A stretch of DNA of 64,000 nucleotides from Corticimicrobacter sp040137905 (GTDB lineage Bacteria; Pseudomonadota; Gammaproteobacteria; Burkholderiales; Burkholderiaceae_B). Made by a program: the position numbers and the translations under genes. The DNA lies in NCBI RefSeq assembly GCF_040137905.1, contig NZ_JBEFDG010000032.1, forward strand, positions 33,632 through 97,631, read 5' to 3'. The notes under the pieces were generated by a model. It was given only the letters and a program-made list of their open reading frames with translations. It was not told where the DNA came from and searched no databases. Shown piece by piece: positions 1-6,720 of the stretch (within the stretch, counting starts at the first letter, position 1; each line of letters starts with the position of its first letter).

Positions 1-357
1 CTGCCAGGCCGCATCGGTGTAATCGGCCAGCGGTTGGCCGACGAGATTCAGACGCACGCCCACCACACCGCCATGTTCCAGAACGTCGAGTTCGGCTTCG
101 CCGATGGCGGGATCGACCACGGCCGTGCCGCGCAGGACGCCGGGGTGGTGCGCCAGTGCGTCGAGCATGAAACTGTTGTCGGTACCCAGAAAACTGGGTT
201 GAACCAGAACGCCATGGGACAGTCCGTTCTCGCGCATATTGCCGATGAAGGTATCGACCAGGGCGTCGTAGCCGGGGGCATAGCGGCGATCGGCCGTCAT
301 GGGCAGGTCGGGGCGGAAAATATGGGCGTGGGTGTCGATCCCGGAGATGTTGGGCAT
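1..357 (-). CDS. Amidohydrolase family protein (TIM-barrel metal-dependent hydrolase), N-terminal part
   Basis: The first 119 codons of a gene that runs off the left edge. The reading opens MPNISGIDTHAHIFRPDLPM, and the early D-T-H-A-H motif is the metal-binding HxH of the amidohydrolase superfamily, as in 2-pyrone-4,6-dicarboxylate lactonase-like hydrolases. The stretch GVLVQPSFLGTDNSFMLDAL also fits that subgroup. The start is the ATG at 357-355, preceded by AGGTGA at an 8-base spacing. The gene diverges from a GntR/UTRA regulator at 532, so it is probably part of the operon that regulator controls. The substrate cannot be told from this fragment. Confidence is good for the superfamily and low for any finer call. 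Confidence 0.75.
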   Translation of the reverse strand, partial: MPNISGIDTHAHIFRPDLPMTADRRYAPGYDALVDTFIGNMRENGLSHGVLVQPSFLGTDNSFMLDALAHHPGVLRGTAVVDPAIGEAELDVLEHGGVVGVRLNLVGQPLADYTDAAWQ

Positions 358-416
358 GAGCGTTGTCACCTGCAATGTCTTTGTTATTTAGAGAATCCTG
401 AGCGGATTTTTTGAAA

Positions 417-436
417 TCATATATTCATATATATGA
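417..436. promoter_or_regulatory. Palindromic operator candidate between amidohydrolase and GntR genes
   Basis: A perfect 8-base inverted repeat, TCATATAT and ATATATGA, separated by 4 bases, sits in an AT-rich spot of the 174-base divergent intergenic region. GntR-family regulators bind short palindromes and often control themselves and a divergent operon, so this is the best operator candidate here. Assignment is by position and symmetry only. Confidence 0.45.
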
Positions 437-531
437 CCGTAGGAATATACGTTTTGCTGTGCCACACTGTCAAATGCTGCGGCAGGTCCAGGTCAGTGCT
501 AAATTCCCTGTTTTCAGTGCTGGAATCACGC

Positions 532-1272
532 ATGAAATCGCCTCTCCCAGACGCGGTCGATGACCGCTTGCCCCGCTATCACCGTTTGCGAGACGATCTC
601 AAGGGCCGGATCGCTGCAGGTGCCTGGCGGCCAGATGAACCGATACCGACGGAAATCGAACTGGCCCGGACCTATGGCGTGGCGATCGGTACGGTGCGCA
701 AGGCTGTCGATATGCTGGTGCAGGAAGGCCTGTTGCTGCGCAGCCAGGGGCGGGGCACGTTTCTGCGCCGGCCGCGCTTTGACCGGTCGTTTTTCCGTTT
801 TTTCCGGCAGGTCGATGCCGCTGGCGTGCGTTCAGTACCGGTCAGCCGCATCCTGTCGCAGGCAGTCGAACAACCCGGAGAACGGGTCCGGCAGGCATTG
901 GGGTTGGCACCGGAACAGTCGGTGTTGCGACTCAAGCGCCGTCGCAGCATGGAAGCGGGTAGCGTGATCCATGAGGATATCTGGTTGCCTGCAGACCGCT
1001 TTGTCGCATTGCAGGCGTTGCAGCCAGACGAGTATGGCAATCTGCTGTATCCGCTGTACGAGGAAAAATGCGGGGAAATCGTGGCATCGGCCCGCGAGAC
1101 GCTGACGATAGAGCCCGCTGATGCTGTGCTTGCCGCTGAGCTTGGCATCGAGGCCGGTAAGCCGGTGGCCGTTATCGAGCGGATTGCACTGGGCTACGAC
1201 CAGTTGCCGATCGAGTATCGGCTGTCACGCGGAGCGGCGGAGCATTTCCGCTATCAGATCGATATTGCCTGA
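532..1272 (+). CDS. GntR-family transcriptional regulator (HutC/UTRA subfamily)
   Basis: A 246-residue one-component regulator. Residues ~12-80 form a GntR winged helix (YHRLRDDLKGRIAAGAW, then PTEIELARTYGVAIGTVRKA, then a wing ending GRGTFL). Residues ~95-240 match the UTRA effector-binding fold of the HutC subfamily, with the typical ending LPIEYRLSRGAAEHFRYQID. I chose the ATG at 532 because the winged helix begins a few residues after it. An in-frame ATG at 433 would add 33 residues unlike any GntR N-terminus and would place the operator candidate at the start codon. It diverges from an amidohydrolase gene, which it probably regulates in response to that enzyme's substrate or a derivative. 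The ligand is unknown. Confidence 0.88.
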   Translation: MKSPLPDAVDDRLPRYHRLRDDLKGRIAAGAWRPDEPIPTEIELARTYGVAIGTVRKAVDMLVQEGLLLRSQGRGTFLRRPRFDRSFFRFFRQVDAAGVRSVPVSRILSQAVEQPGERVRQALGLAPEQSVLRLKRRRSMEAGSVIHEDIWLPADRFVALQALQPDEYGNLLYPLYEEKCGEIVASARETLTIEPADAVLAAELGIEAGKPVAVIERIALGYDQLPIEYRLSRGAAEHFRYQIDIA

Positions 1273-1311
1273 TATGTGGGGGAAGCTGTGCGCGTCCCCC
1301 GTCTGTACGTT

Positions 1312-2139
1312 TCAACCGGCTTTCTTCACGCCAAAGCAGTGCTCCAGCCCCGGAAAGGCCTGGGTACGCACTTCTTCGGCATATTGCGCGGCCGCTTCGC
1401 CGATCTGGGCACCGATGTCCGCATAGCGCTTGGCAAAGCGCGGGATGGTCGCGCCACTCAGGCCCAGGATGTCTTCGGTGACCAGTACCTGCCCATCGCA
1501 GCCAGGCGAGGCACCGATGCCGATGGTCGGAATGGCGAGCGCCTCGGTGATGCGCCGTGCCAGCGGCTCGGCGATGCCTTCCAGCACCACGCCGAAGGCC
1601 CCGGCCTCGGCATGCGCCTGGGCATCGGCCAGGATGCGTGCTGCGGCTTCGTCGTTCATGCCCTGGGCCTTGAAGCCGCCCATGGTATTGACGTACTGAG
1701 GCATCAGGCCGACATGGGCCAGCACCGGTACGCCGCGTGCCACCAGGAAAGCCACGGTCGGTGCCAGTGCCGCGCCGCCTTCAAGCTTGACTGCTGCCGC
1801 GCCGCTGTGCGCCATCATGTGGGCCGCGTTGCGAAACGCCTGCTCGGGGGACTCCTGGTAGCTGCCGAAAGGCATGTCCACCACCACGGCACTGCGTTGC
1901 GTGGCACGGACCACTGCGGCTGTGTGCGCCGTCATCTGTTCGACGCTGATGGTCAGCGTATCGGGCAGGCCATAGCCCACCATGGCCGTGGAGTCGCCCA
2001 CCAGGATGAAATCCAGGTGCGGATCGATGGCACGCGCGATCGGCGCGATGTAGGCGGTCAGGGCAGCGATCTTGCGCTGGCCCTTGAGCGCCACCAGTTG
2101 CGGGATGGTCGTGCGGCGGATGTCGGTGTGTATGCTCAT
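1312..2139 (-). CDS. panB: 3-methyl-2-oxobutanoate hydroxymethyltransferase PanB
   Basis: Cytosolic enzyme that transfers a hydroxymethyl group from 5,10-methylenetetrahydrofolate to 2-oxoisovalerate to give ketopantoate, the first committed step of pantothenate and CoA synthesis. At 275 residues it is close to the ~264 of E. coli PanB. Visible family signatures are KIAALTAYIAPIARAID, the metal-binding VGDSTAMVGYG, GSYQESPEQA, AAVKLEGG and the TIGIGASPGCDGQVLV stretch. The ATG at 2139 begins MSIHTDIRRTTIPQL; a longer in-frame start at 2175 adds 12 unlikely residues. It lies 51 bases downstream of a TonB receptor on the same strand, and no panC is in view. It converges with the GntR gene 39 bases away. 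Confidence 0.95.
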   Translation of the reverse strand: MSIHTDIRRTTIPQLVALKGQRKIAALTAYIAPIARAIDPHLDFILVGDSTAMVGYGLPDTLTISVEQMTAHTAAVVRATQRSAVVVDMPFGSYQESPEQAFRNAAHMMAHSGAAAVKLEGGAALAPTVAFLVARGVPVLAHVGLMPQYVNTMGGFKAQGMNDEAAARILADAQAHAEAGAFGVVLEGIAEPLARRITEALAIPTIGIGASPGCDGQVLVTEDILGLSGATIPRFAKRYADIGAQIGEAAAQYAEEVRTQAFPGLEHCFGVKKAG

Positions 2140-2190
2140 GGCGGGACAGCATACCCGTCCCGCGCCGGAGCGCACAAGAGGCGTTTTCCT

Positions 2191-4578
2191 TCAGAAGCGG
2201 TATGTCATGGTGGCCAGCACGGTGCGTGGCTGCCCAGGCATGCTGGTCGAGCGCCAGTACTCCCGGTCGGCCAGATTGGTGACGGCCAGACTCGCCTGCC
2301 AGGCTGCCTCGCGCCAGCCGATCATGGCGTCCCAGCGGGTATAGCCGGGCAGTTTTTCCGTATTGGGAATGTCGATCCAGCGTGCGTCCACATAGGTCAG
2401 TCCGGTTTCGGCAAAAAATCCGGTTTGTGGCGCGTAGGTCAGGAACAGGCTACCGTTGCGTCGACCGGTTCCGCTCTTGTACTGGTTTTCGCGGTCGGGT
2501 GAGCTGGCGTCTTCGACCACCTTGGCTGACTGCAGGCCGATGCCGCCGCGCACGTACCAGTTGGTGGCAATCCTGCCCGACAGGCTGAATTCCATGCCCT
2601 GGGTACGTTCCTTGCCGGCCACCTCCCAGCGATCCGGCTCATTGATGGAGTCAGGGCGATAACGGATGTTGTAGCGTTCCAGCTGGAAGAGCGACAGTTG
2701 GGTCGACAGATTGCCGTCCAGCCATTCGCTCTTGAGGCCGGTCTCGTATTGCCGGGTGTATTCGGGATCGGTGTTGTAGACCGCGGTCTGATCGACGCTG
2801 ACACTCAGCAATCCGGAGCCACCATAGGGGGTGAAGGTCTTGCCGTAAGACACATACAAGCTGTGTTCGGGCACGGGTTGCCAGATCAGGCCGATACGTG
2901 GGCTGGTGGTGGTCCCTTCATACGAGCGGCTCTGGCCTGACAACTGGTTGCGTGACCGAAAGCGGAACTGTTCGGTACGCAGGCCCAGCAGGACTTTCCA
3001 TTCGGGGGTCAGGCTGATCAGATCCTGCAGGTAGATAGCCCTGGCATGGGCCTGGTGGCGATTTTCCTGTGTGGCGGTGCCCTGGGGGGGCTTGGGGAGC
3101 CAGACCGGATTATCGATGTCGATAGGATCAATAAGACCGCGCTGCGTGGCCAGACTGGGGCGGCGCTGTTCATGCGAATAGTCCAGACCGACCAGCAGGT
3201 CGTGTGCCATGCCGGCCAGTTCGAACTGGCCGGTCAGGTCGAGGTTGGTCGTGAGCGTGGTGTTATCGGTTTGCTGCCAGGCCCGTAGCCGGCCCTGCAG
3301 TGTGTCGCGGCCTTGCAAGGCTGCAGGTTGAGAGCAAGATGCGCCGGAGGTCTGATTGACCCCGTCGGCACTGCAGAAAAAGCCGCTGTACAGGTGGTCG
3401 AAGTTCTGGGACTGCTTGCGATGCCCGACCACCCAGCGCAGCGCCCAGTTGTCGTTGAAGGCGTACTTCATGTCCGAGCGGAAATAGCGCAGCCTGTCTT
3501 CGGCATAATCATCGGGGTGGGCGAAAGCGCGCCGGATCGACAGCCCGGAGGGCAGGTTGTCGTAGGCCAGCCCGCGGTCCGGCACACGCCAGGCTTCGTC
3601 GTGGGTGTATTGCAGCAGCCAACTGAAATTGTCGTGGTTGTCGAACAGAATGCTGGGCGAGACCATCCGGTTGCGATAGCGGATGTCATCCCGGAAACTG
3701 TGGCCGTTCTCGGCATCGGCGGTCAGACGCACTGCGATATTCGGGTGTACGACCTCGTTGATGTCGAGCGTACCGCCGGCTGTTTGCCACGAACCGCCAC
3801 GCAGCGTGACTGAACTGCCCAGGTCGAAGCGGGCCTGTTTGCTGATCTGGTTGACGATGCCGCCGCCGCTGCCACGACCATAGAGTACCGATGCGGGGCC
3901 TTTCAGGACCTCGACCCGTTCGATATTGGCCGTGCTGTGGCGGATCTGGCCACTGGCGCGGATGCCATCCAGGTAAATATCGTTCGACGATGCCTCGAAA
4001 CCCCGGATCATGATGGAGTCGGCCCGCATGTCTGGTTGCGTGTCGATGTTGGGGATGCCTGCCAGCATCGTGCTCAGTTCGTTGATGCCGTAGTCCTTGG
4101 CCCGCTGCGTGTCCACAAAGTCCAGCGTCTGGGGAATATCCATGGGGTTGAGGGCTGTTCGGGTGGCCGTGGTGACCAGCCCGGGGCGCACGTCGAACAC
4201 GTCCTGCTGGCCGTGCACATGGACGGCCGACAGTTGCGAGACGGTTGCCGTATCGCGTGCCGGTGCGATCGTGAAGATGCGCTCATCGCTGCTGTCGACA
4301 CGCAGGCTGCTGCCCTGCAGCAGGCGCTCCAGCGCCTGGCGAGGCGTATGCTGGCCTGTCAGTGCCGGTGCGTTCAGACTGGCCGGAATGCTGTCCACAT
4401 AGAGGATCTGGATGCCGCTTTGCTGGGCGACGGCCTGGATGGCGGCGCTCAAGGGTTGGGCGGGAATGGCAAAGGTCTGGGCGGCCTGCTGTGCATGGGC
4501 CTGGACGGACAGCGTGGATGCGCCGGCCAGTGCCAGGGCGCAGATTGCGCTGTGGGCCGGTGGAAAGAAGCGAGACAC
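2191..4578 (-). CDS. FecA-type TonB-dependent siderophore receptor with STN signalling domain
   Basis: A 795-residue outer-membrane transducer. A signal peptide ending near VQAHAQQ is followed by a secretin/TonB N-terminal (STN) domain (residues ~35-110, IPAQPLSAAIQAVAQQSGIQ), the domain that signals to a FecR anti-sigma factor. Next come a plug domain (IMIRGFEASSNDIYLDGIRA, LKGPASVLYGRGSGGG) and a 22-strand barrel ending in MTYRF with the usual C-terminal Phe. The barrel resembles the FhuE/FoxA/Fiu class of ferric-siderophore receptors, so the ligand is probably a ferric siderophore. The start is a GTG at 4578 behind a strong GGGAGG. It follows fecR and fecI homologues in the same direction, the standard surface-signalling layout. 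Confidence 0.9.
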   Translation of the reverse strand: MSRFFPPAHSAICALALAGASTLSVQAHAQQAAQTFAIPAQPLSAAIQAVAQQSGIQILYVDSIPASLNAPALTGQHTPRQALERLLQGSSLRVDSSDERIFTIAPARDTATVSQLSAVHVHGQQDVFDVRPGLVTTATRTALNPMDIPQTLDFVDTQRAKDYGINELSTMLAGIPNIDTQPDMRADSIMIRGFEASSNDIYLDGIRASGQIRHSTANIERVEVLKGPASVLYGRGSGGGIVNQISKQARFDLGSSVTLRGGSWQTAGGTLDINEVVHPNIAVRLTADAENGHSFRDDIRYRNRMVSPSILFDNHDNFSWLLQYTHDEAWRVPDRGLAYDNLPSGLSIRRAFAHPDDYAEDRLRYFRSDMKYAFNDNWALRWVVGHRKQSQNFDHLYSGFFCSADGVNQTSGASCSQPAALQGRDTLQGRLRAWQQTDNTTLTTNLDLTGQFELAGMAHDLLVGLDYSHEQRRPSLATQRGLIDPIDIDNPVWLPKPPQGTATQENRHQAHARAIYLQDLISLTPEWKVLLGLRTEQFRFRSRNQLSGQSRSYEGTTTSPRIGLIWQPVPEHSLYVSYGKTFTPYGGSGLLSVSVDQTAVYNTDPEYTRQYETGLKSEWLDGNLSTQLSLFQLERYNIRYRPDSINEPDRWEVAGKERTQGMEFSLSGRIATNWYVRGGIGLQSAKVVEDASSPDRENQYKSGTGRRNGSLFLTYAPQTGFFAETGLTYVDARWIDIPNTEKLPGYTRWDAMIGWREAAWQASLAVTNLADREYWRSTSMPGQPRTVLATMTYRF

Positions 4579-4667
4579 GGAAACAACCTCCCTGGGTGAA
4601 TCAAGATGCGATGTGGGAGTAAGCCGTTTCTGGCTGCTAGAGTGCCAACCTGAATTTACAAATTATT

Positions 4668-5555
4668 TCATTTTGCCGGACGGCGACGGATATCAAGACT
4701 GCCGTCGGATTGCTTTTGCACGGCCAGCGGTGCGATACGGGGCAGGAAGGCCAGGATATCCTCGAGATTGCCGAGTTCAAACTGTCCGGTGATCGGCAGG
4801 GTTGCCAGGCTGTTGTCGTGCAGGCGGATCGGTGCCTGCCGGTAACGCTGGATTTCGGATAGCACCGTGCCCAACGGTGTCTGGCGGAACAGCAGTTTGC
4901 CGTCGCGCCATGCCAGCCGGTCTGGATCGGCATCGCGGTGTGTGGTGTGCGTGCCGGCCTGTGTCAGGCGCAGGGCATCCTGTTCACGCAGGATGTGGCG
5001 TCGACCCTGGGCATCCAGCACATCGACACGTCCCTCCAATACCATGACGCCGATCTGTGCGCCCAGGTCCGTATGACGCACGGCAAAGACCGTACCGATA
5101 TCTTCAATCAGTACCGGCCCGGCCTGCACCGTAAAGCTGCGCAGCGCGGAGTGGGCGGCGGTGAAGATGGCCTCGCCCTGCTCCAGTGTGAATTCCCGGG
5201 AAAACAGCCGATAGCGCACTGCAATGCGGCTATCGGTATTGAGTGCCAGTGTGCTGCCATCCGAGAGTGTCCAGTGTCCGCGCTGGCCGATGCGCATCTG
5301 CAGGGTGTGCTGTTCCAGAACCGGATTCCAGAGCCGCAGGCCGGTGGCCAGGATTGCCAGCAGCGTCAGGCTGGCGGCGGCTGTCAGGCGTCGCTTGCGG
5401 CGACGCGCACGGCGCAGGATTTCATCCGGGGTGGGCAGAACCAGACGCAGGGTCTCCAGATAGGGTTGCAAGGCCTCCTGAGCGACAGGCTCGCTGGTGA
5501 TGGGCGGCGAGGCATGGCCGGATACGGGACCACCGGTTGCAGGCTCAGGCCGCAT
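4668..5555 (-). CDS. FecR-family anti-sigma factor / sigma regulator
   Basis: A 295-residue inner-membrane regulator linking the outer-membrane receptor to the ECF sigma factor. An Arg-rich stretch (RRARRRKRR, residues ~48-56) is followed by one membrane helix (~57-76). The periplasmic FecR domain (~85-195, HWTLSDGSTLALNTDSRIAV, FTLEQGEAIFTAAH) and a C-terminal DUF4974/STN-like repeat (~225-295) come next. The ATG at 5555 overlaps the sigma gene by 11 bases (TGA at 5545-5547), so the two are translationally coupled. The cytoplasmic N-terminus is only ~56 residues and has no tryptophan, so the Trp-containing DUF4880 sigma-binding module of classical FecR is not recognisable. It may act mainly as a sigma activator, or bind sigma through a divergent segment. 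Confidence 0.85.
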   Translation of the reverse strand: MRPEPATGGPVSGHASPPITSEPVAQEALQPYLETLRLVLPTPDEILRRARRRKRRLTAAASLTLLAILATGLRLWNPVLEQHTLQMRIGQRGHWTLSDGSTLALNTDSRIAVRYRLFSREFTLEQGEAIFTAAHSALRSFTVQAGPVLIEDIGTVFAVRHTDLGAQIGVMVLEGRVDVLDAQGRRHILREQDALRLTQAGTHTTHRDADPDRLAWRDGKLLFRQTPLGTVLSEIQRYRQAPIRLHDNSLATLPITGQFELGNLEDILAFLPRIAPLAVQKQSDGSLDIRRRPAK

Positions 5556-6057
5556 GGTCGAGCACTTCCCGTATGGCGGCATGGGCGCGTTCAAGGTGCC
5601 GGGCGACCATGGTGCGCGATATGCCCAGCATGTCTGCGACCCGGGTCTGCGGAACCTGATGCAGCACATGCAGTGAAAAGACCTCCTGGCAGCGCAATGG
5701 CAGGCTGGCCAGGCACTGGATCAGGCGGGCCTCGGTCTGCAGGCTTTCCAGCGCTTCGTGTGGGTTGGGCGTGGCTTCGGGTTGCAGCCAGTGCTGTGCG
5801 GCGGGTTGTTCGAGCGCTGCCTGGCGGGCACGCTGGCTGCGCCAGTGATCGATGGCCTGGTGCGTGGCCAGGCGGTAGAGAAAGGCGCGGGGTTGGCGAA
5901 TGGCCTGTCGTGGCGTGGTCAGCAGGTCGACGCTGACATCCTGAACCACATCCTGCGCAAAATGCCGACAGCCAAAGCGTGTCTGGATGTGGCCGACCAG
6001 CGCATCATAGTGGCGGATCAGGGCTGCCAGGATGGGCGTTGCGGTAGGTGTGGACAT
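5545..6057 (-). CDS. FecI-like ECF sigma factor
   Basis: A 170-residue extracytoplasmic-function sigma factor of the iron-starvation group. Region 2 is visible at ILAALIRHYDALVGHIQTRF and AQDVVQDVSVDLL with PRAFLYRLATHQAIDHWRSQ. Region 4 is LASLPLRCQEVFSLHVLHQV followed by the helix-turn-helix RVADMLGISRTMVARHLERA. It should direct RNA polymerase to the receptor gene downstream (GTG at 4578) once FecR relays siderophore binding. I chose ATG 6057; a GTG at 6066 is also in frame, and neither has a good Shine-Dalgarno. A Fur-like box lies 37-57 bases upstream, so expression should rise in iron limitation. Confidence 0.9.
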   Translation of the reverse strand: MSTPTATPILAALIRHYDALVGHIQTRFGCRHFAQDVVQDVSVDLLTTPRQAIRQPRAFLYRLATHQAIDHWRSQRARQAALEQPAAQHWLQPEATPNPHEALESLQTEARLIQCLASLPLRCQEVFSLHVLHQVPQTRVADMLGISRTMVARHLERAHAAIREVLDHAA

Positions 6058-6093
6058 CGGAAACACGATTGAATTGTTCCGACGATTTTAGCA

Positions 6094-6114
6094 TTAATAA
6101 TGGTTATTATTACT
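6094..6114. promoter_or_regulatory. Fur-box-like site upstream of the fecI homologue
   Basis: The AT-rich near-palindrome TTAATAATGGTTATTATTA starts at 6094. Aligned from 6096 to the classical 19-base Fur consensus (GATAATGATAATCATTATC), it matches 13 of 19 positions by my count. It lies just upstream of the ECF sigma gene, where iron-repressed fecI genes usually carry Fur sites. Confidence 0.55.
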
Positions 6115-6146
6115 GATTTGGTGTGATACCTGCATAACCCTCGGGG

Positions 6147-6617
6147 CTATGCATCTCTTCGCTGCAGCGGCAGCCGCCCCTGCTTGAGCTGGCGCAGTAC
6201 GAAACTGGACTTGCTGTGGCGGATGCCCGGGATCAGATAGAGCCGTTCGCGCAGCAGCCGCTCATAGTCACGCGTATCGCGCACGGCGATGCGGATGTAA
6301 TAGTCGTAGTCGCCCGACACCAGATAGGCCTCCAGCACCTCCGGGATATCGGCCAGGGCGCGGCCGAATTCGTAGAGTGTCTGCTCACTGTGGTCATCCA
6401 GCGTGACATGCACGATCACCGTGTCCTGATAGCCCAGTTGGGCAGGGTCGAGATCGACGGTATAGCCCCGGATCACGCCAGCCTGTTCCATGCGCTTGAT
6501 GCGGTTCCAGCAGGGCGTGGATGACAGTCCGACCTCGGCACCGATCTCGCTCAGACTGGCTCGGGCATTGCGTTGCAGGGACGCCAGGATGGCCAGATCA
6601 AACTTGTCCAGATTCAT
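6147..6617 (-). CDS. Lrp/AsnC-family transcriptional regulator
   Basis: A 156-residue regulator of the usual Lrp size. The N-terminal helix-turn-helix is at residues ~2-60 (FDLAILASLQRNARASLSEI, VGLSSTPCWNRIKRMEQAGV). The C-terminal RAM/AsnC effector domain follows (GYQDTVIVHVTLDDHSEQTL, YLVSGDYDYYIRIAV, IPGIRHSKSSFVLRQLKQGR). It diverges from an acetolactate synthase gene (ATG at 6721) across a 103-base AT-rich region. Lrp-type proteins commonly control branched-chain amino acid genes, so this one probably responds to an amino acid and regulates its neighbour. No clear palindrome stands out between them. Confidence 0.92.
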   Translation of the reverse strand: MNLDKFDLAILASLQRNARASLSEIGAEVGLSSTPCWNRIKRMEQAGVIRGYTVDLDPAQLGYQDTVIVHVTLDDHSEQTLYEFGRALADIPEVLEAYLVSGDYDYYIRIAVRDTRDYERLLRERLYLIPGIRHSKSSFVLRQLKQGRLPLQRRDA

Positions 6618-6720
6618 TTTCTTTAAAAGTGATTTTTTGAAGAAAGATTTCCTATTTTATGGCGAAAACTGGAGAAATAAAGGATGCCTATTCTGCGGCT
6701 GCACAGATACGATATCCGGC

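Noticed and set aside
1276..2502. Plus-strand open frame (~400 codons) opposite panB and the receptor 3' end
   Set aside because: Spans two real minus-strand genes and shows only shadow composition.
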